Shown here: positions 17,949-26,584 of the stretch, piece after piece
Layout: each line of letters starts with the position of its first letter
Position numbering within the stretch: position 1 is the first letter of the stretch
Origin: Micromonospora lupini str. Lupac 08
Lineage (GTDB): Bacteria; Actinomycetota; Actinomycetes; Mycobacteriales; Micromonosporaceae
NCBI RefSeq assembly: GCF_000297395.2
Contig: NZ_HF570108.1
Location: 2,448,101 to 2,512,100 of the forward strand
Length of the DNA: 64,000 nt
Reading direction: 5' to 3'
The notes under the pieces: model-generated
What the model saw: the letters and a program-made list of their open reading frames with translations, nothing else
The model's database searches: none
What the model was told of the DNA's origin: nothing
Program-made: the position numbers and the translations under genes

Positions 17949-18004
17949 TGATCAAGAGGTTTGCGTCGGATTCCGGCTCGCCGGCGACGCAAACCTCTTG
18001 ATCA
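17949..18004. repeat. Perfect 20-bp palindrome at convergent gene ends
   Basis: TGATCAAGAGGTTTGCGTCG at 17949-17968 is exactly repeated in inverse at 17985-18004, with a 16-base spacer. It lies between two convergent stops. It can act as a bidirectional terminator, but the stem is longer than usual for one and begins and ends in TGATCA, like other palindromes in this window. Confidence 0.85.
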
Positions 18005-18018
18005 ACACGGGGGAGGGG

Positions 18019-18795
18019 TCAGTTCGTGATGTTGCGGTGTTTGCTGCGGAGGCGGAACGGCATCAGGGCGCTCTCGACCTTGGTCGCCGTGGTCATCTTG
18101 GAGACGCCGTCGCGCCGCTCCTCGAAGCGGATCGGGACCTCCAGGATCGTGTGCCCCAGCTTGGTGGCCAGGTAGTGCATCTCGACCTGGAAGCTGTAAC
18201 CGTTGGACTGCACCCGGTGCAGGCCGATGTCCTTCAGCGCGTCGGCCCGCCAGATCTTGAAGCCGGCGGTCAGGTCCCGGATGCGCACCCGCAGCAGCGT
18301 GTGCACGTAGAGGTTCGCCCAGCCGCTGAGCGCACGCCGGTACAGCGGCCAGTTCTCGTCCAGCTCACCACCGGGCACGTACCGGGAGCCGATCACCACG
18401 CCGGCCTGGGTGGACAGCAGCGCGCCGAGCATTCCCGGCAGCGCCTCCGGCGGGTGCGACAGGTCCGCGTCCATCTGCGCCACGAACTCGGCGCCGCCCT
18501 CGAGAGCCCGGCTCATCCCGTCGACGTACGCCCGACCCAGGCCCTCCTTGCCGGCCCGGTGCATCACCTCGATCCGCTCCGGATACTCGATGGCCAGCTT
18601 GTCGGCCACCTCGCCGGTGCCGTCGGGGGAGTTGTCGTCGGCGACGAGGATGCGCAGCCCCGGCAGCGGTAGCGCGAGCAGCCGCTCGACCAGCGCCGGG
18701 AGGTTGCCCGCCTCGTTGTAGGTGGGCACGACGACTGTCAGGTGTGCGTCTCGCCACGGCGACGGCAGCTGGACGGGCTCGATCATGTCGGACAT
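18019..18795 (-). CDS. Polyprenol-phosphate mannosyltransferase-like GT2 (dolichyl-P-mannose synthase type)
   Basis: A 258-residue GT2 glycosyltransferase. It has LTVVVPTYNEAGNLPALVER at the nucleotide-binding start, ILVADDNSPDGTGEVAD and the metal-binding AQMDADLSHPPEALP. DLTAGFKIWRADAL and the late GVSKM motif are characteristic of DPM1/Ppm1 enzymes. These move mannose from GDP-mannose to polyprenyl phosphate on the cytoplasmic membrane face, supplying mannosyl donors for lipoglycans and protein O-mannosylation. The ATG at 18795 is used; the ATG at 18786 is better spaced from the GAGG site. It may work with the PIM genes near the window end, but it is not linked to them. Confidence 0.88.
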   Translation of the reverse strand: MSDMIEPVQLPSPWRDAHLTVVVPTYNEAGNLPALVERLLALPLPGLRILVADDNSPDGTGEVADKLAIEYPERIEVMHRAGKEGLGRAYVDGMSRALEGGAEFVAQMDADLSHPPEALPGMLGALLSTQAGVVIGSRYVPGGELDENWPLYRRALSGWANLYVHTLLRVRIRDLTAGFKIWRADALKDIGLHRVQSNGYSFQVEMHYLATKLGHTILEVPIRFEERRDGVSKMTTATKVESALMPFRLRSKHRNITN

Positions 18796-18895
18796 CCTCG
18801 GTTTGCGGACTGGACTACCTGAGAGGGTAGCCAGTTGCCCGATCCGGATTGAAAAGGCTCCCCGTCGGTCGGGCCGGCCGCAGGTGGCGACACGC

Positions 18896-19897
18896 TCAGC
18901 GCAGGCGGCGGGCCATCGCGGTGAGGGCCATCGCGACGCCGGCGAGGGCGAGGCCGGACACCGCCGGTTTGTGGGTGCCCACCCAGAGCGCCGCCGAGCG
19001 CCGCCGCGCCTGGTCGCCGAAGATGCCCGCCGCGCCCCGGTCCCGGTCGTCGTCGCCGGGGTGGTCCAGGTTGTCCCGCCAGGTGGCCGGGTCGATCTCG
19101 TCGCCGGTCTGCTGGCTGTCGTACCCGTCGCGGGCCAGCTTGCGGTCCAGCAGGCCGGGGAACAGGATGTCGCCCAGCCGGGCCTGCCACGTCGGGCCGC
19201 CCACGTTCAGCTCCCGGGTGCCCCGGTCGGCGGCCCACACGATGGCCCGCGCCGCCACCTCGGGCGCGAAGATCGGCGGCACCGGCTGCGGGTGCCGGGG
19301 CAGGCGGGTGCGGACCCAGGAGAACTGCGGCGTGTTCACGGCGGGCAGCTGCACCATCGACAGCTTCACGCCCGGGCAGTCGTGCAGCAGCTCGGCCCGC
19401 AGCGAGTCGTTGAACCCCTGCACGGCGTGCTTGCTCGCGCAGTACGCCGACTGCAGCGGGATCCCCCGGTAGGCCAGCGCGGAGCCCACCTGCACGATCG
19501 CGCCCCGGCCGCGGGCCCGCATGTGCCGCAGCGCCGCGAGGGTGCCGTGCACCGTGCCGAGGTACGTCACCTCGGTGACCCGGCGGAACTCGCGGGCCGG
19601 GATCTCCCAGGCCGGCGCGAACACCGACACCATGGCGTTGTTGATCCACACGTCGATGCCGTCCCAGTGGTGCACCACGTCGTCGGCGGCCTGCTGCACG
19701 GCGCCCGCGTCGGCGACGTCGACCTGGTACACCCGCACGTCGGCGGCGCCCAGCGACAGGCACTCCCGCTCGGCCGCCGCCAGCCCCGCCGCGCCCCGGG
19801 CCAGCAGCGCCAGCCGGGCGCCCCGGGCCGCGTACGCGCAGGCCACCGCGCGGCCCACACCGGCGCTCGCGCCGGTCACCACCACCGTCTGCGTCAC
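18896..19897 (-). CDS. Short-chain dehydrogenase with C-terminal extension
   Basis: A 333-residue SDR. The cofactor motif is VVVTGASAGVGRAVACAYAA and the NNAG-type motif reads WINNAMVSVF. The catalytic set is Ser in GSALAYRGI and YCASKHAVQGF with Tyr and Lys. After about residue 245 the protein extends for 90 residues and ends in a hydrophobic GLALAGVAMALTAMARRL that could be a membrane anchor. Substrate is unknown. The GTG at 19897 overlaps the stop of the upstream SRPBCC gene by four bases, which indicates translational coupling and a shared function. Confidence 0.87.
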   Translation of the reverse strand: MTQTVVVTGASAGVGRAVACAYAARGARLALLARGAAGLAAAERECLSLGAADVRVYQVDVADAGAVQQAADDVVHHWDGIDVWINNAMVSVFAPAWEIPAREFRRVTEVTYLGTVHGTLAALRHMRARGRGAIVQVGSALAYRGIPLQSAYCASKHAVQGFNDSLRAELLHDCPGVKLSMVQLPAVNTPQFSWVRTRLPRHPQPVPPIFAPEVAARAIVWAADRGTRELNVGGPTWQARLGDILFPGLLDRKLARDGYDSQQTGDEIDPATWRDNLDHPGDDDRDRGAAGIFGDQARRRSAALWVGTHKPAVSGLALAGVAMALTAMARRLR

Positions 19898-20340
19898 CGG
19901 GAGCCCTTCTGTCGGGTGGCGATGTCGGACAGTCGGGCCAACGTCTCCCGGTTACGCAGGTGCAGCACCAGGTCGTTGGCCTTGTTGCGGACCCAGCGCA
20001 GCGGGCCGGCGGCGAAGTCCTCGCCGAGGCGGACGCGGGTCGCGCCGCCGTCGACCGGTTCCAGGGTGAACGCCACGATCGCCTCGCCGGCCGGCCACAG
20101 CCCGGCGCGCAGCACCAGCCGGTGCGGCGGCTCGCAGGCGAGCACCGTCGACGCGTCCTGCAACGAGAACGGCCACGGCCCGGCCCGGTGGTGCAGTTGG
20201 CTGCCCACCCGGGGCCAGGCGTCGTCCACGTCGCGCACGTGCGCGGTCCCGACCACCCAGTCGCTGTACGTCCACCCGTCGGCCAGCACGTCGAACACCT
20301 GCTGCGGGGGAGCGTCGATCACTTTCTCCACTATCGCCAC
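19894..20340 (-). CDS. SRPBCC family protein
   Basis: A 148-residue START/SRPBCC-fold protein: AIVEKVIDAPPQQVFDVLAD and the strand pattern FTLEPVDGGATRVRLGEDFA belong to the polyketide cyclase/CoxG-like group. A W-rich pocket region (WTYSDWVVGTAHV) sits near residue 25. It should bind a hydrophobic ligand in the cytoplasm. The GTG at 20340 follows GGGAGCC. Its stop overlaps the start of the SDR gene as GTGA, so the pair forms an operon and the SRPBCC may present substrate to the dehydrogenase. Confidence 0.85.
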   Translation of the reverse strand: MAIVEKVIDAPPQQVFDVLADGWTYSDWVVGTAHVRDVDDAWPRVGSQLHHRAGPWPFSLQDASTVLACEPPHRLVLRAGLWPAGEAIVAFTLEPVDGGATRVRLGEDFAAGPLRWVRNKANDLVLHLRNRETLARLSDIATRQKGSR

Positions 20341-20541
20341 TGGGCTCCCATACCCGCGTCGCCACGGAGGCTAACGGGCCGGCGGGTTAGCTTCTCGGAA
20401 GTGGCGGGTAAGGCCGACCCGGGGCACCGCCGGTGGCGTTGGCCCACCGCGCCGACGACCACGTTTACTCCTCGGGGCGCCGGGAACCCGCCGGCTGTGC
20501 GACAGGACCAGGAGGATCCGTATCAGCGCAGGTCAGCCCGG

Positions 20542-22170
20542 GTGTACGCCGGTGCTGGTCGGGCTGGTCACGGGCCTGCCGCACCCACCGCGGGCGTCCT
20601 GTACGACGCGGTCCTGCTCGACCGCGACGGCACCCTGATCGAGGACGTGCCGTACAACGGCGACCCGGAGAAGGTACGCCCGGTCCCGGGGGCGCGGGCG
20701 GCGCTGGACCGGCTGCGGGCCGCCGGGTTGCGCCTGGCGGTGGTGACCAACCAGTCGGGCCTGGCCCGGGGCTACTTCAGCGAGGAGCAGATGCGGGCGG
20801 TGCACGCCCGCGTGGAGGAGCTGCTGGGTGGCTTCGACGCCTGGCTGGTCTGCCCGCACGACGACTCCGACCGATGCGACTGCCGCAAACCCGCGCCCGG
20901 TCTGGTGTACGCCGCCGCCCGCGAGCTGGGCACGAGCGCCTCGCGCTGCGTGCTGGTGGGCGACATCGGCCGCGACGTGGCCGCCGCCCTGGCCGCCGGG
21001 GCGGCCGGGGTGCTGGTGCCCACAGCGGTGACCCGCCCGGAGGAGATCGCCGCCGCCGGCTGGGTGGCCGCGGACCTGCCCTCGGCGGTGGACGAGATCC
21101 TGCGCCGTCAGCGGGCCGTGCAACCCGCCGAGGTCGGCGAGCGGGTGGGCACGGCGTTGGTGGTGCGCTCGGACTCGGCCGGGGACGTGCTCGTCACCGG
21201 GCCGGCGATCCGCGCCGTCGCGGCCGGGGCGCGGCGGGTGGTGCTGCTCTGCGGCCCCCGCGGACGCGCCGCCGCCGAGCTGCTGCCGGGTGTCGACGAG
21301 ATCATCGAGCACCCGCTGCCGTGGATCGACCCCGCGCCGGCGCCTGTCGACCCGGACGCGATGCGGGGCCTGACCTCCCGCCTCGCCGCCGTCGGCGCGG
21401 ACGAGGCGGTGGTCTTCACGTCGTTCCACCAGTCCGCCCTGCCGCTCGCGCTGCTGCTGCGGATGGCCGGGATCACCCGGATCGCCGCGATCAGCGACGA
21501 CTACCCGGGCTCCCTGGTGGACATCCGCCACCGGGTGCCGGTGGGCGTCCCCGAACCCGAGCGGGCGCTCTCCCTCGCCGCCGCCGCCGGCTATCGGCTG
21601 CCGGTCGGCGACGAACCCGTGCTCCGGCTCCGGGACGACGCCGTGGCGTCCCGCCCGGTCGCCGCCGGTGACCCCGGTTACGTGGTGCTGCACCCCGGCT
21701 CGGCCGCCTCGAGCCGGGCCTGCCCGACCGAGCTGGCGGCGCGGATCGCCGCGGCGCTGACCACCGCCGGGCATCGGGTGCTGGTCACCGGCGGGCCCGA
21801 CGAGCGTACGGTCACCGCCCGGGTCGCCGCGGCGGGCGGCACCGACCTGGGCGGCCGGACCGACCTGGCCGGGCTGGCCGGGCTCGTCGCCGACGCCGCC
21901 GCCGTGGTGGTCGGCAACACCGGGCCCGCGCACCTGGCCGCCGCGGCCGGGGTGCCGGTCGTGAGCCTGTTCGCGCCGACCGTCCCCTTCGGGCAGTGGG
22001 GTCCCTACCGGGTGCCCACCGTCCGGCTCGGCGACGCGGGCGCGCCCTGCCGGGACACCCGCGCGGCGAGCTGCCCGGTCCCCGGGCACCCCTGCCTCAG
22101 CGGCGTCGACCCGGCCGAGGTGGTCGAGGCGGTACGCACGCTCCTGCCCAGCGGCGGTGGCATCCGATGA
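20542..22170 (+). CDS. GmhB-type HAD phosphatase fused to GT9 (heptosyltransferase-like) domain
   Basis: About 542 residues in two domains. The N-terminal HAD-IIIA domain (about 20-190) has AVLLDRDGTLIEDVPYNGDP, VVTNQSGLARGYFS, and a zinc loop CPHDDSDRCDCRKPAPG with the Cys/His set of D-glycero-D-manno-heptose-1,7-bisphosphate 7-phosphatase, then VLVGDIGRDVAAAL. The C-terminal domain (about 205-540) is GT9: VLHPGSAASSRACPTELAAR and VVGNTGPAHLAAAAGVPVVS are ADP-heptosyltransferase-type donor motifs. One polypeptide would thus dephosphorylate the heptose intermediate and transfer the activated sugar. The start is uncertain: GTG at 20542 is used, with GTG at 20401 possible. Its stop overlaps the next start as ATGA. 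Confidence 0.88.
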   Translation: MYAGAGRAGHGPAAPTAGVLYDAVLLDRDGTLIEDVPYNGDPEKVRPVPGARAALDRLRAAGLRLAVVTNQSGLARGYFSEEQMRAVHARVEELLGGFDAWLVCPHDDSDRCDCRKPAPGLVYAAARELGTSASRCVLVGDIGRDVAAALAAGAAGVLVPTAVTRPEEIAAAGWVAADLPSAVDEILRRQRAVQPAEVGERVGTALVVRSDSAGDVLVTGPAIRAVAAGARRVVLLCGPRGRAAAELLPGVDEIIEHPLPWIDPAPAPVDPDAMRGLTSRLAAVGADEAVVFTSFHQSALPLALLLRMAGITRIAAISDDYPGSLVDIRHRVPVGVPEPERALSLAAAAGYRLPVGDEPVLRLRDDAVASRPVAAGDPGYVVLHPGSAASSRACPTELAARIAAALTTAGHRVLVTGGPDERTVTARVAAAGGTDLGGRTDLAGLAGLVADAAAVVVGNTGPAHLAAAAGVPVVSLFAPTVPFGQWGPYRVPTVRLGDAGAPCRDTRAASCPVPGHPCLSGVDPAEVVEAVRTLLPSGGGIR

Positions 22171-23141
22171 ACCTCCTGCTCTGGCACGTGCACGGCTCCT
22201 GGACCACGTCCTTCGTGCACGGCAGCCACCGCTACCTGATCCCCACCACACCCGACCGTGGCCCGTACGGCCTCGGCCGGGCCCGCACCTACCCGTGGCC
22301 GGACAGCGCCGTCGAGGTGGCCCCCGACGACCTGCCCGGCAGCGACGTCGACCTGGTCATCCTGCAACGGCCGGAGGAGATCGACCTGGCCGAGCAGTGG
22401 CTGGGCCGGCGCCCGGGGCGCGACGTGCCCGCCATCTACGTCGAGCACAACACCCCCAAGGGCGACGTGCCGAACACCCGCCACCCGATGGCCGACCGCG
22501 CCGACCTGCTCGTCGCCCACGTCACCGGGTTCAACCAGATCTTCTGGGACACCGGCACGACGCGCACCCGCGTGGTCGACCACGGCATCGTCGCGCCGTC
22601 CGTGTCGTACACGGGTGAACTGGACCGCCTCGCCGTGGTCATCAACGAGCCGGTGCGGCGGGGCCGGGTCACCGGCACGGACCTGCTGCCCCGCTTCGCC
22701 GAGATCGCGCCGCTGGACGTGTTCGGCATGGGCGTGGCAGGCCTCGCCGACCACCTCGGGTTGCCGGCCGACCGGCTCACCAGCCACGACGACGTCCCCC
22801 AGGACCGGATGCACGCCGAGTTGGCCCGCCGGCGCGCGTACCTGCACCTGTGCCGCTGGACCTCCCTCGGGCTCAGCCTCATCGAGGCGATGGCGATCGG
22901 CATGCCTGTCGTCGCGCTCGCCACCACCGAGGCGGTGACCGCGGTGCCCCCGGAGGCGGGGGCGCTCGCCACCCGGATGGACACCCTGCTCGACGCCGCC
23001 AGCCGGTTCATCGCCGAGCCGGCGGCCGCACGTCAGGCCGGCGTGGCGGCACGGGCCGCCGCGCGCGACAGATACGGCCTCGACCGTTTCCTCGCTGACT
23101 GGGACCGGCTGCTGGAGGAGGAAGTATGCGGATCGCGATGA
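22167..23141 (+). CDS. GT-B glycosyltransferase
   Basis: A 324-residue glycosyltransferase of GT-B fold. The N-terminus is MNLLLWHVHGSWTTSFVHGS, a form seen in actinobacterial glycosyltransferases near heptose genes. The C-terminal donor half has the glycine/acidic motif SLGLSLIEAMAIGMPVVALA, which binds the nucleotide-sugar. The acceptor half is less conserved. Donor could be GDP-mannose or the ADP-sugar made next door; not decidable. The ATG at 22167 overlaps the upstream stop as ATGA, and the gene overlaps the next by 16 bases, so all are one translational unit. Confidence 0.85.
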   Translation: MNLLLWHVHGSWTTSFVHGSHRYLIPTTPDRGPYGLGRARTYPWPDSAVEVAPDDLPGSDVDLVILQRPEEIDLAEQWLGRRPGRDVPAIYVEHNTPKGDVPNTRHPMADRADLLVAHVTGFNQIFWDTGTTRTRVVDHGIVAPSVSYTGELDRLAVVINEPVRRGRVTGTDLLPRFAEIAPLDVFGMGVAGLADHLGLPADRLTSHDDVPQDRMHAELARRRAYLHLCRWTSLGLSLIEAMAIGMPVVALATTEAVTAVPPEAGALATRMDTLLDAASRFIAEPAAARQAGVAARAAARDRYGLDRFLADWDRLLEEEVCGSR

Positions 23142-24343
23142 TCTCGGAGCACGCCAGCCCGCTCGCCATCCTCGGAGGCGAGGACGCCGGCGGCCAGAAC
23201 ACGCACGTCGCCGAGCTGTCCGCCGCGCTCGCCGCCGCCGGGCACGACGTGCGGGTCTACACCCGCCGCGACGCCCTCGACCTGCCGGTGACCGTACGCG
23301 CCCCGGACGGGTACGACGTGGTGCACGTGCCGGCCGGTCCGGCCGAGCCGGTCGCGAAGGACGCGCTGCTACCGCACATGCGGGAGTTCAGCAGGTGGCT
23401 TGTCGAGCGGTGGCGCGGCGGGGACTGGACGCCCGAGGTGATCCACGCGCACTTCTGGATGAGCGGCCTGGCCGCGTTGACCGCCGGTCGGCAGACCGGG
23501 GTGCCGGTGGTGCAGACGTACCACGCGCTGGGCACTGTCAAGCGCCGTTACCAGGGCGTGCAGGACACCAGCCCGGCCCGGCGCATCTCCTACGAGCGGG
23601 AGTTGGGCCGTTCGGTGGACCGGGTGGTCGCCCAGTGCCGCGACGAGGTCGGGGAGCTGGTCCGGATGGGGGTGCCCCGGTCCCGGATGACAGTCGTGCC
23701 CTCCGGGGTCAACCTCGCCTCGTTCGCCCCGCTCGGGCCGGTCGCCGACCGTGAGCCGGGCCGAGCCCGGATCCTGACCGTGGGACGGCTGGTCGAGCGC
23801 AAGGGTTTCCAGACGGTGGTCCGCGCGATGGCGCTGGTGCCCGACGCCGAGTGTGTGGTGGTCGGTGGCCCGCCCGAAGGGCTGCTGGAGACCGACCCGT
23901 ACGCCCGGAGGCTGCGCGCCCTGGCCGAGTCGTGCGGGGTCGCCGACCGGGTGCACCTGGTCGGCGCGGTGCCCCGGGAGGAGATGGGCCGCTGGTACCG
24001 CTCGGCGGACCTGCTGGTCGCCGCCCCCTGGTACGAGCCGTTCGGGTTGACCCCGCTGGAGGCGATGGCGTGCGGTGTGCCGGTCGTCGGCACCGCCGTC
24101 GGCGGCATCCGCGACACAGTGGTCGACGGCACGACCGGTGACCTCGTACCGGCCCGGGATCCGCAGGCCCTCGCCACCGCGATCCAGCGGCTGCTCGACG
24201 ACCGGATCCGCCGCTTCCGGTACGCCACGGCGGCGCGGGAGCGGGCCCGGTCGCGCTACTCGTGGGCGGTCGCCGCGGAACGTCTGGCCGAGGTCTACGG
24301 TGAGGTCGCCGCGGTGCGCCGGCCCACCCGGGTGGTGGCCTGA
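23126..24343 (+). CDS. GT4 family glycosyltransferase
   Basis: A 405-residue retaining GT4 enzyme. It begins MRIAMISEHASPLAILGGED with the glycine-rich loop AGGQNTHVAELSAAL, and the donor-binding end EPFGLTPLEAMACGVPVVG followed by GTAVGGIRDTVVDGTTGDLV is the GT4 E-x7-E motif. It also has RILTVGRLVERKGFQTVVRA. The family includes sucrose-synthase-like and mannosyl-transferring enzymes. Within this operon it likely adds a sugar to a cell-envelope or secreted glycan. Its start lies 16 bases inside the upstream gene and its TGA shares one base with the next ATG. Confidence 0.9.
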   Translation: MRIAMISEHASPLAILGGEDAGGQNTHVAELSAALAAAGHDVRVYTRRDALDLPVTVRAPDGYDVVHVPAGPAEPVAKDALLPHMREFSRWLVERWRGGDWTPEVIHAHFWMSGLAALTAGRQTGVPVVQTYHALGTVKRRYQGVQDTSPARRISYERELGRSVDRVVAQCRDEVGELVRMGVPRSRMTVVPSGVNLASFAPLGPVADREPGRARILTVGRLVERKGFQTVVRAMALVPDAECVVVGGPPEGLLETDPYARRLRALAESCGVADRVHLVGAVPREEMGRWYRSADLLVAAPWYEPFGLTPLEAMACGVPVVGTAVGGIRDTVVDGTTGDLVPARDPQALATAIQRLLDDRIRRFRYATAARERARSRYSWAVAAERLAEVYGEVAAVRRPTRVVA

Positions 24344-25032
24344 TGCCGGCGGGCAGCCCGCTCGACGAGCACCTGACCAACCTCGCCGCGGCACTGGCGC
24401 CCTACCGCCGGTGTGAACCGCAACTGGCGCGCTGGGGCGCGGACCTGGCGCACCGGCTGACCGGCGGCGGACGGCTGCTCGTGGCCGGCAACGGCGGCAG
24501 CGCCGCCGAGGCTCAGCACCTCACCGCCGAGCTGGTGGGCAAGCTGCACGACGACCGCCAGCCCCTGTCGGCCATCGCCCTGCACGCCGAGACCAGCGCC
24601 GTGACCGCCATCGCCAACGACTACGGCTACGCCGACGTCTACGCCCGTCAGGTCCGCGCCCACGGCCGGCCCGGCGACGTCCTGTTGCTGCTCAGCACCA
24701 GCGGCACCAGTCCCAACCTGCTCACCGCCGCGCACGCCGCCCGCGAGGCCGGCCTGACCACGTGGGCGCTCACCGGGCCTGCCCCCAACCCGCTCGCCGA
24801 CGCCTGCGACGAGGTGCTCGCCGTGCCCTCGGCGGACAGCCAGGTCGTCCAGGAGCTGCATCTCGTGACCAGCCACCTGATCTGCGAGTACCTGGAACGG
24901 GAACTGGCCGCCGCCGGTGCCGTACGCGTGCCCGCCGAGCCGGCGCCTGCCGGTCGGCTCGCGTCCGGGCCGGTGCGGACCGGGGTCGAGGTGGTGCTCG
25001 ACGGTGGGGCCGGACAGCAGGTCGACGCGTGA
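24343..25032 (+). CDS. gmhA: Sedoheptulose-7-phosphate isomerase (GmhA-type SIS protein)
   Basis: A 229-residue SIS-domain isomerase. The phosphate-binding loop GNGGSAAEAQHLTAELVGKL and LLLSTSGTSPNLLTAAHAAR match GmhA, and SQVVQELHLVTSHLICEYLE carries the Gln, Glu and His positions of the active site. The reaction predicted is sedoheptulose 7-phosphate to D-glycero-D-manno-heptose 7-phosphate, the first step to ADP-heptose. The last 35 residues are an extension beyond the usual length of about 190, without recognised motif. The start overlaps the upstream stop as TGATG. The HldE-type gene follows after 16 bp. Confidence 0.9.
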   Translation: MPAGSPLDEHLTNLAAALAPYRRCEPQLARWGADLAHRLTGGGRLLVAGNGGSAAEAQHLTAELVGKLHDDRQPLSAIALHAETSAVTAIANDYGYADVYARQVRAHGRPGDVLLLLSTSGTSPNLLTAAHAAREAGLTTWALTGPAPNPLADACDEVLAVPSADSQVVQELHLVTSHLICEYLERELAAAGAVRVPAEPAPAGRLASGPVRTGVEVVLDGGAGQQVDA

Positions 25033-25048
25033 GGATGAGGAGGACACC

Positions 25049-26584
25049 GTGAGGGGACCCGTGGTGGTGGTCGGGGACACCCTGCTCGACCGGGACGTGG
25101 AAGGGGTGGTGAACCGCCTCTGCCCAGACTCCCCGGTACCGGTGCTCGACGAGACCTCGGCCGTCGACCGGCCCGGCGGCGCCGGCCTCGCGGCGGTCTT
25201 CGCGGCCGCGCAGGGCGCCGACGTGGTGCTGGTGACCGCCCTCGCCGACGACGCCGGGGGCGCGCGGCTCAGCGCGCTGCTCGCCGCCGCCGGCGTGCAG
25301 GTGTACCCGCTGAGCCTGTCCGGTTCGACGCCGGAGAAGATCCGGCTGCGGGCCCGGGGCCGGGTGCTGCTGCGGCACGACCGTGGCGGCGCCTCCGGTG
25401 AGCCGGGCCAGCCCTCCGACGAGGTGCTGCGGGTACTCGCCCGGGCATCGGCAGTGCTGGTCAGCGACTACGGCCGGGGTGTGGCCCGCCAGCCCGCGTT
25501 GCGCGCCGCGCTGGCCGCCACCCGCGCGCCTGTCGTGTGGGACCCGCACCCGCGTGGTCCGGCGGCGGTGCCCGGCGTGCACCTGGCCACTCCGAACGAG
25601 TCGGAGGTACGTGAGCTGGTCCCCGCGCTGCCCGGCGCGTCCCGGCTGGCCACCGCGTCCCGGGGCGCACAGGGACTGCGGCGGCGATGGCGGGCGGGCG
25701 CGGTCGCGGTGACGTTGGGCGGGGACGGCGCACTGCTCTGCCACGCCGGGTCGACACCGCTCGTGGTGCCCACCCCGGGCAGCGCCGAGGGCGACACCTG
25801 CGGGGCCGGCGACCGGTTCGCCGCCGCCGCCAGTCTCGCGCTGGCCCAGGGCGCGCTGGTCTCCGAGGCGGTGCAGGCGGCGGTCGCCGAGGCGTCCGCG
25901 TACGTGGCGGGTGGGGGAGTGGCCACGGCCCTGCCGCCGGAGCAGCCGTTTCCGCACGTCCTGCGGGCGGGATCGAACCGCGGACCGGCGAGCGGGCACG
26001 CAGTCGCCGGCCCTGGTGGTGGTGAGCGGGTGGGCGTCGCGGCGGTCGCCACGCTGCTCGCCGAGGTGCGGGGCGCCGGCGGCACGGTGGTGGCCACCGG
26101 AGGCTGCTTCGACCTGCTGCACGCCGGGCACCTGGCGACCCTGCAGGCCGCCCGGCAGCTCGGCGACTGTCTGATCGTCTGCCTGAACTCCGACACCAGC
26201 GTGGCCGGGCTGAAGGGGCCGGACCGGCCGGTCATGGCCGAGGGCGATCGGGCCCGGCTGCTGGCCGCGCTGAGCTGCGTCGACGCCGTCCTCGTCTTCG
26301 ACGAGCCGACGCCGGAGGCGGTGCTGTCCTGGCTGCGTCCGGACGTCTGGGTCAAGGGCGGCGACTACGCGACCGGCGGCCCGGACGCGGTCGGGCTCCC
26401 CGAGGCCGAGGTCCTGCGCCGCTGGGGCGGGAACACGGTGGTGGTGCCGTACCTGGACGGTCGTTCCACGAGCGACCTGATCGCCCGTTCGACGGGCGGG
26501 CCGGCCGCCGACGCGGGTGGGCGACCGCAGCAGCCGGTCGGCGTCGCCGCGCCGGTGTCGACGACGCGGGAGCGCACCCGATGA
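25049..26584 (+). CDS. hldE: Bifunctional heptose-7-phosphate kinase / heptose-1-phosphate adenylyltransferase
   Basis: A 511-residue two-domain enzyme with the E. coli HldE order. The N-terminal PfkB/ribokinase-type kinase (about 1-310) opens VVVVGDTLLDRDVEGVVNRL and has the anion-hole/catalytic motif GDTCGAGDRFAAAASLA. After a linker (about 311-335) the nucleotidyltransferase domain has TGGCFDLLHAGHLATLQAAR, with HAGH as the HxGH motif, plus NSDTSVAGLKG and WVKGGDYATGG. It should phosphorylate heptose 7-phosphate at C1 and, after GmhB-type dephosphorylation, form the ADP-sugar. GAGGAGGACACC precedes the GTG start. The stop overlaps the next gene as ATGA. The C-terminal 35 residues are a low-complexity tail. 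Confidence 0.92.
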   Translation: MRGPVVVVGDTLLDRDVEGVVNRLCPDSPVPVLDETSAVDRPGGAGLAAVFAAAQGADVVLVTALADDAGGARLSALLAAAGVQVYPLSLSGSTPEKIRLRARGRVLLRHDRGGASGEPGQPSDEVLRVLARASAVLVSDYGRGVARQPALRAALAATRAPVVWDPHPRGPAAVPGVHLATPNESEVRELVPALPGASRLATASRGAQGLRRRWRAGAVAVTLGGDGALLCHAGSTPLVVPTPGSAEGDTCGAGDRFAAAASLALAQGALVSEAVQAAVAEASAYVAGGGVATALPPEQPFPHVLRAGSNRGPASGHAVAGPGGGERVGVAAVATLLAEVRGAGGTVVATGGCFDLLHAGHLATLQAARQLGDCLIVCLNSDTSVAGLKGPDRPVMAEGDRARLLAALSCVDAVLVFDEPTPEAVLSWLRPDVWVKGGDYATGGPDAVGLPEAEVLRRWGGNTVVVPYLDGRSTSDLIARSTGGPAADAGGRPQQPVGVAAPVSTTRERTR

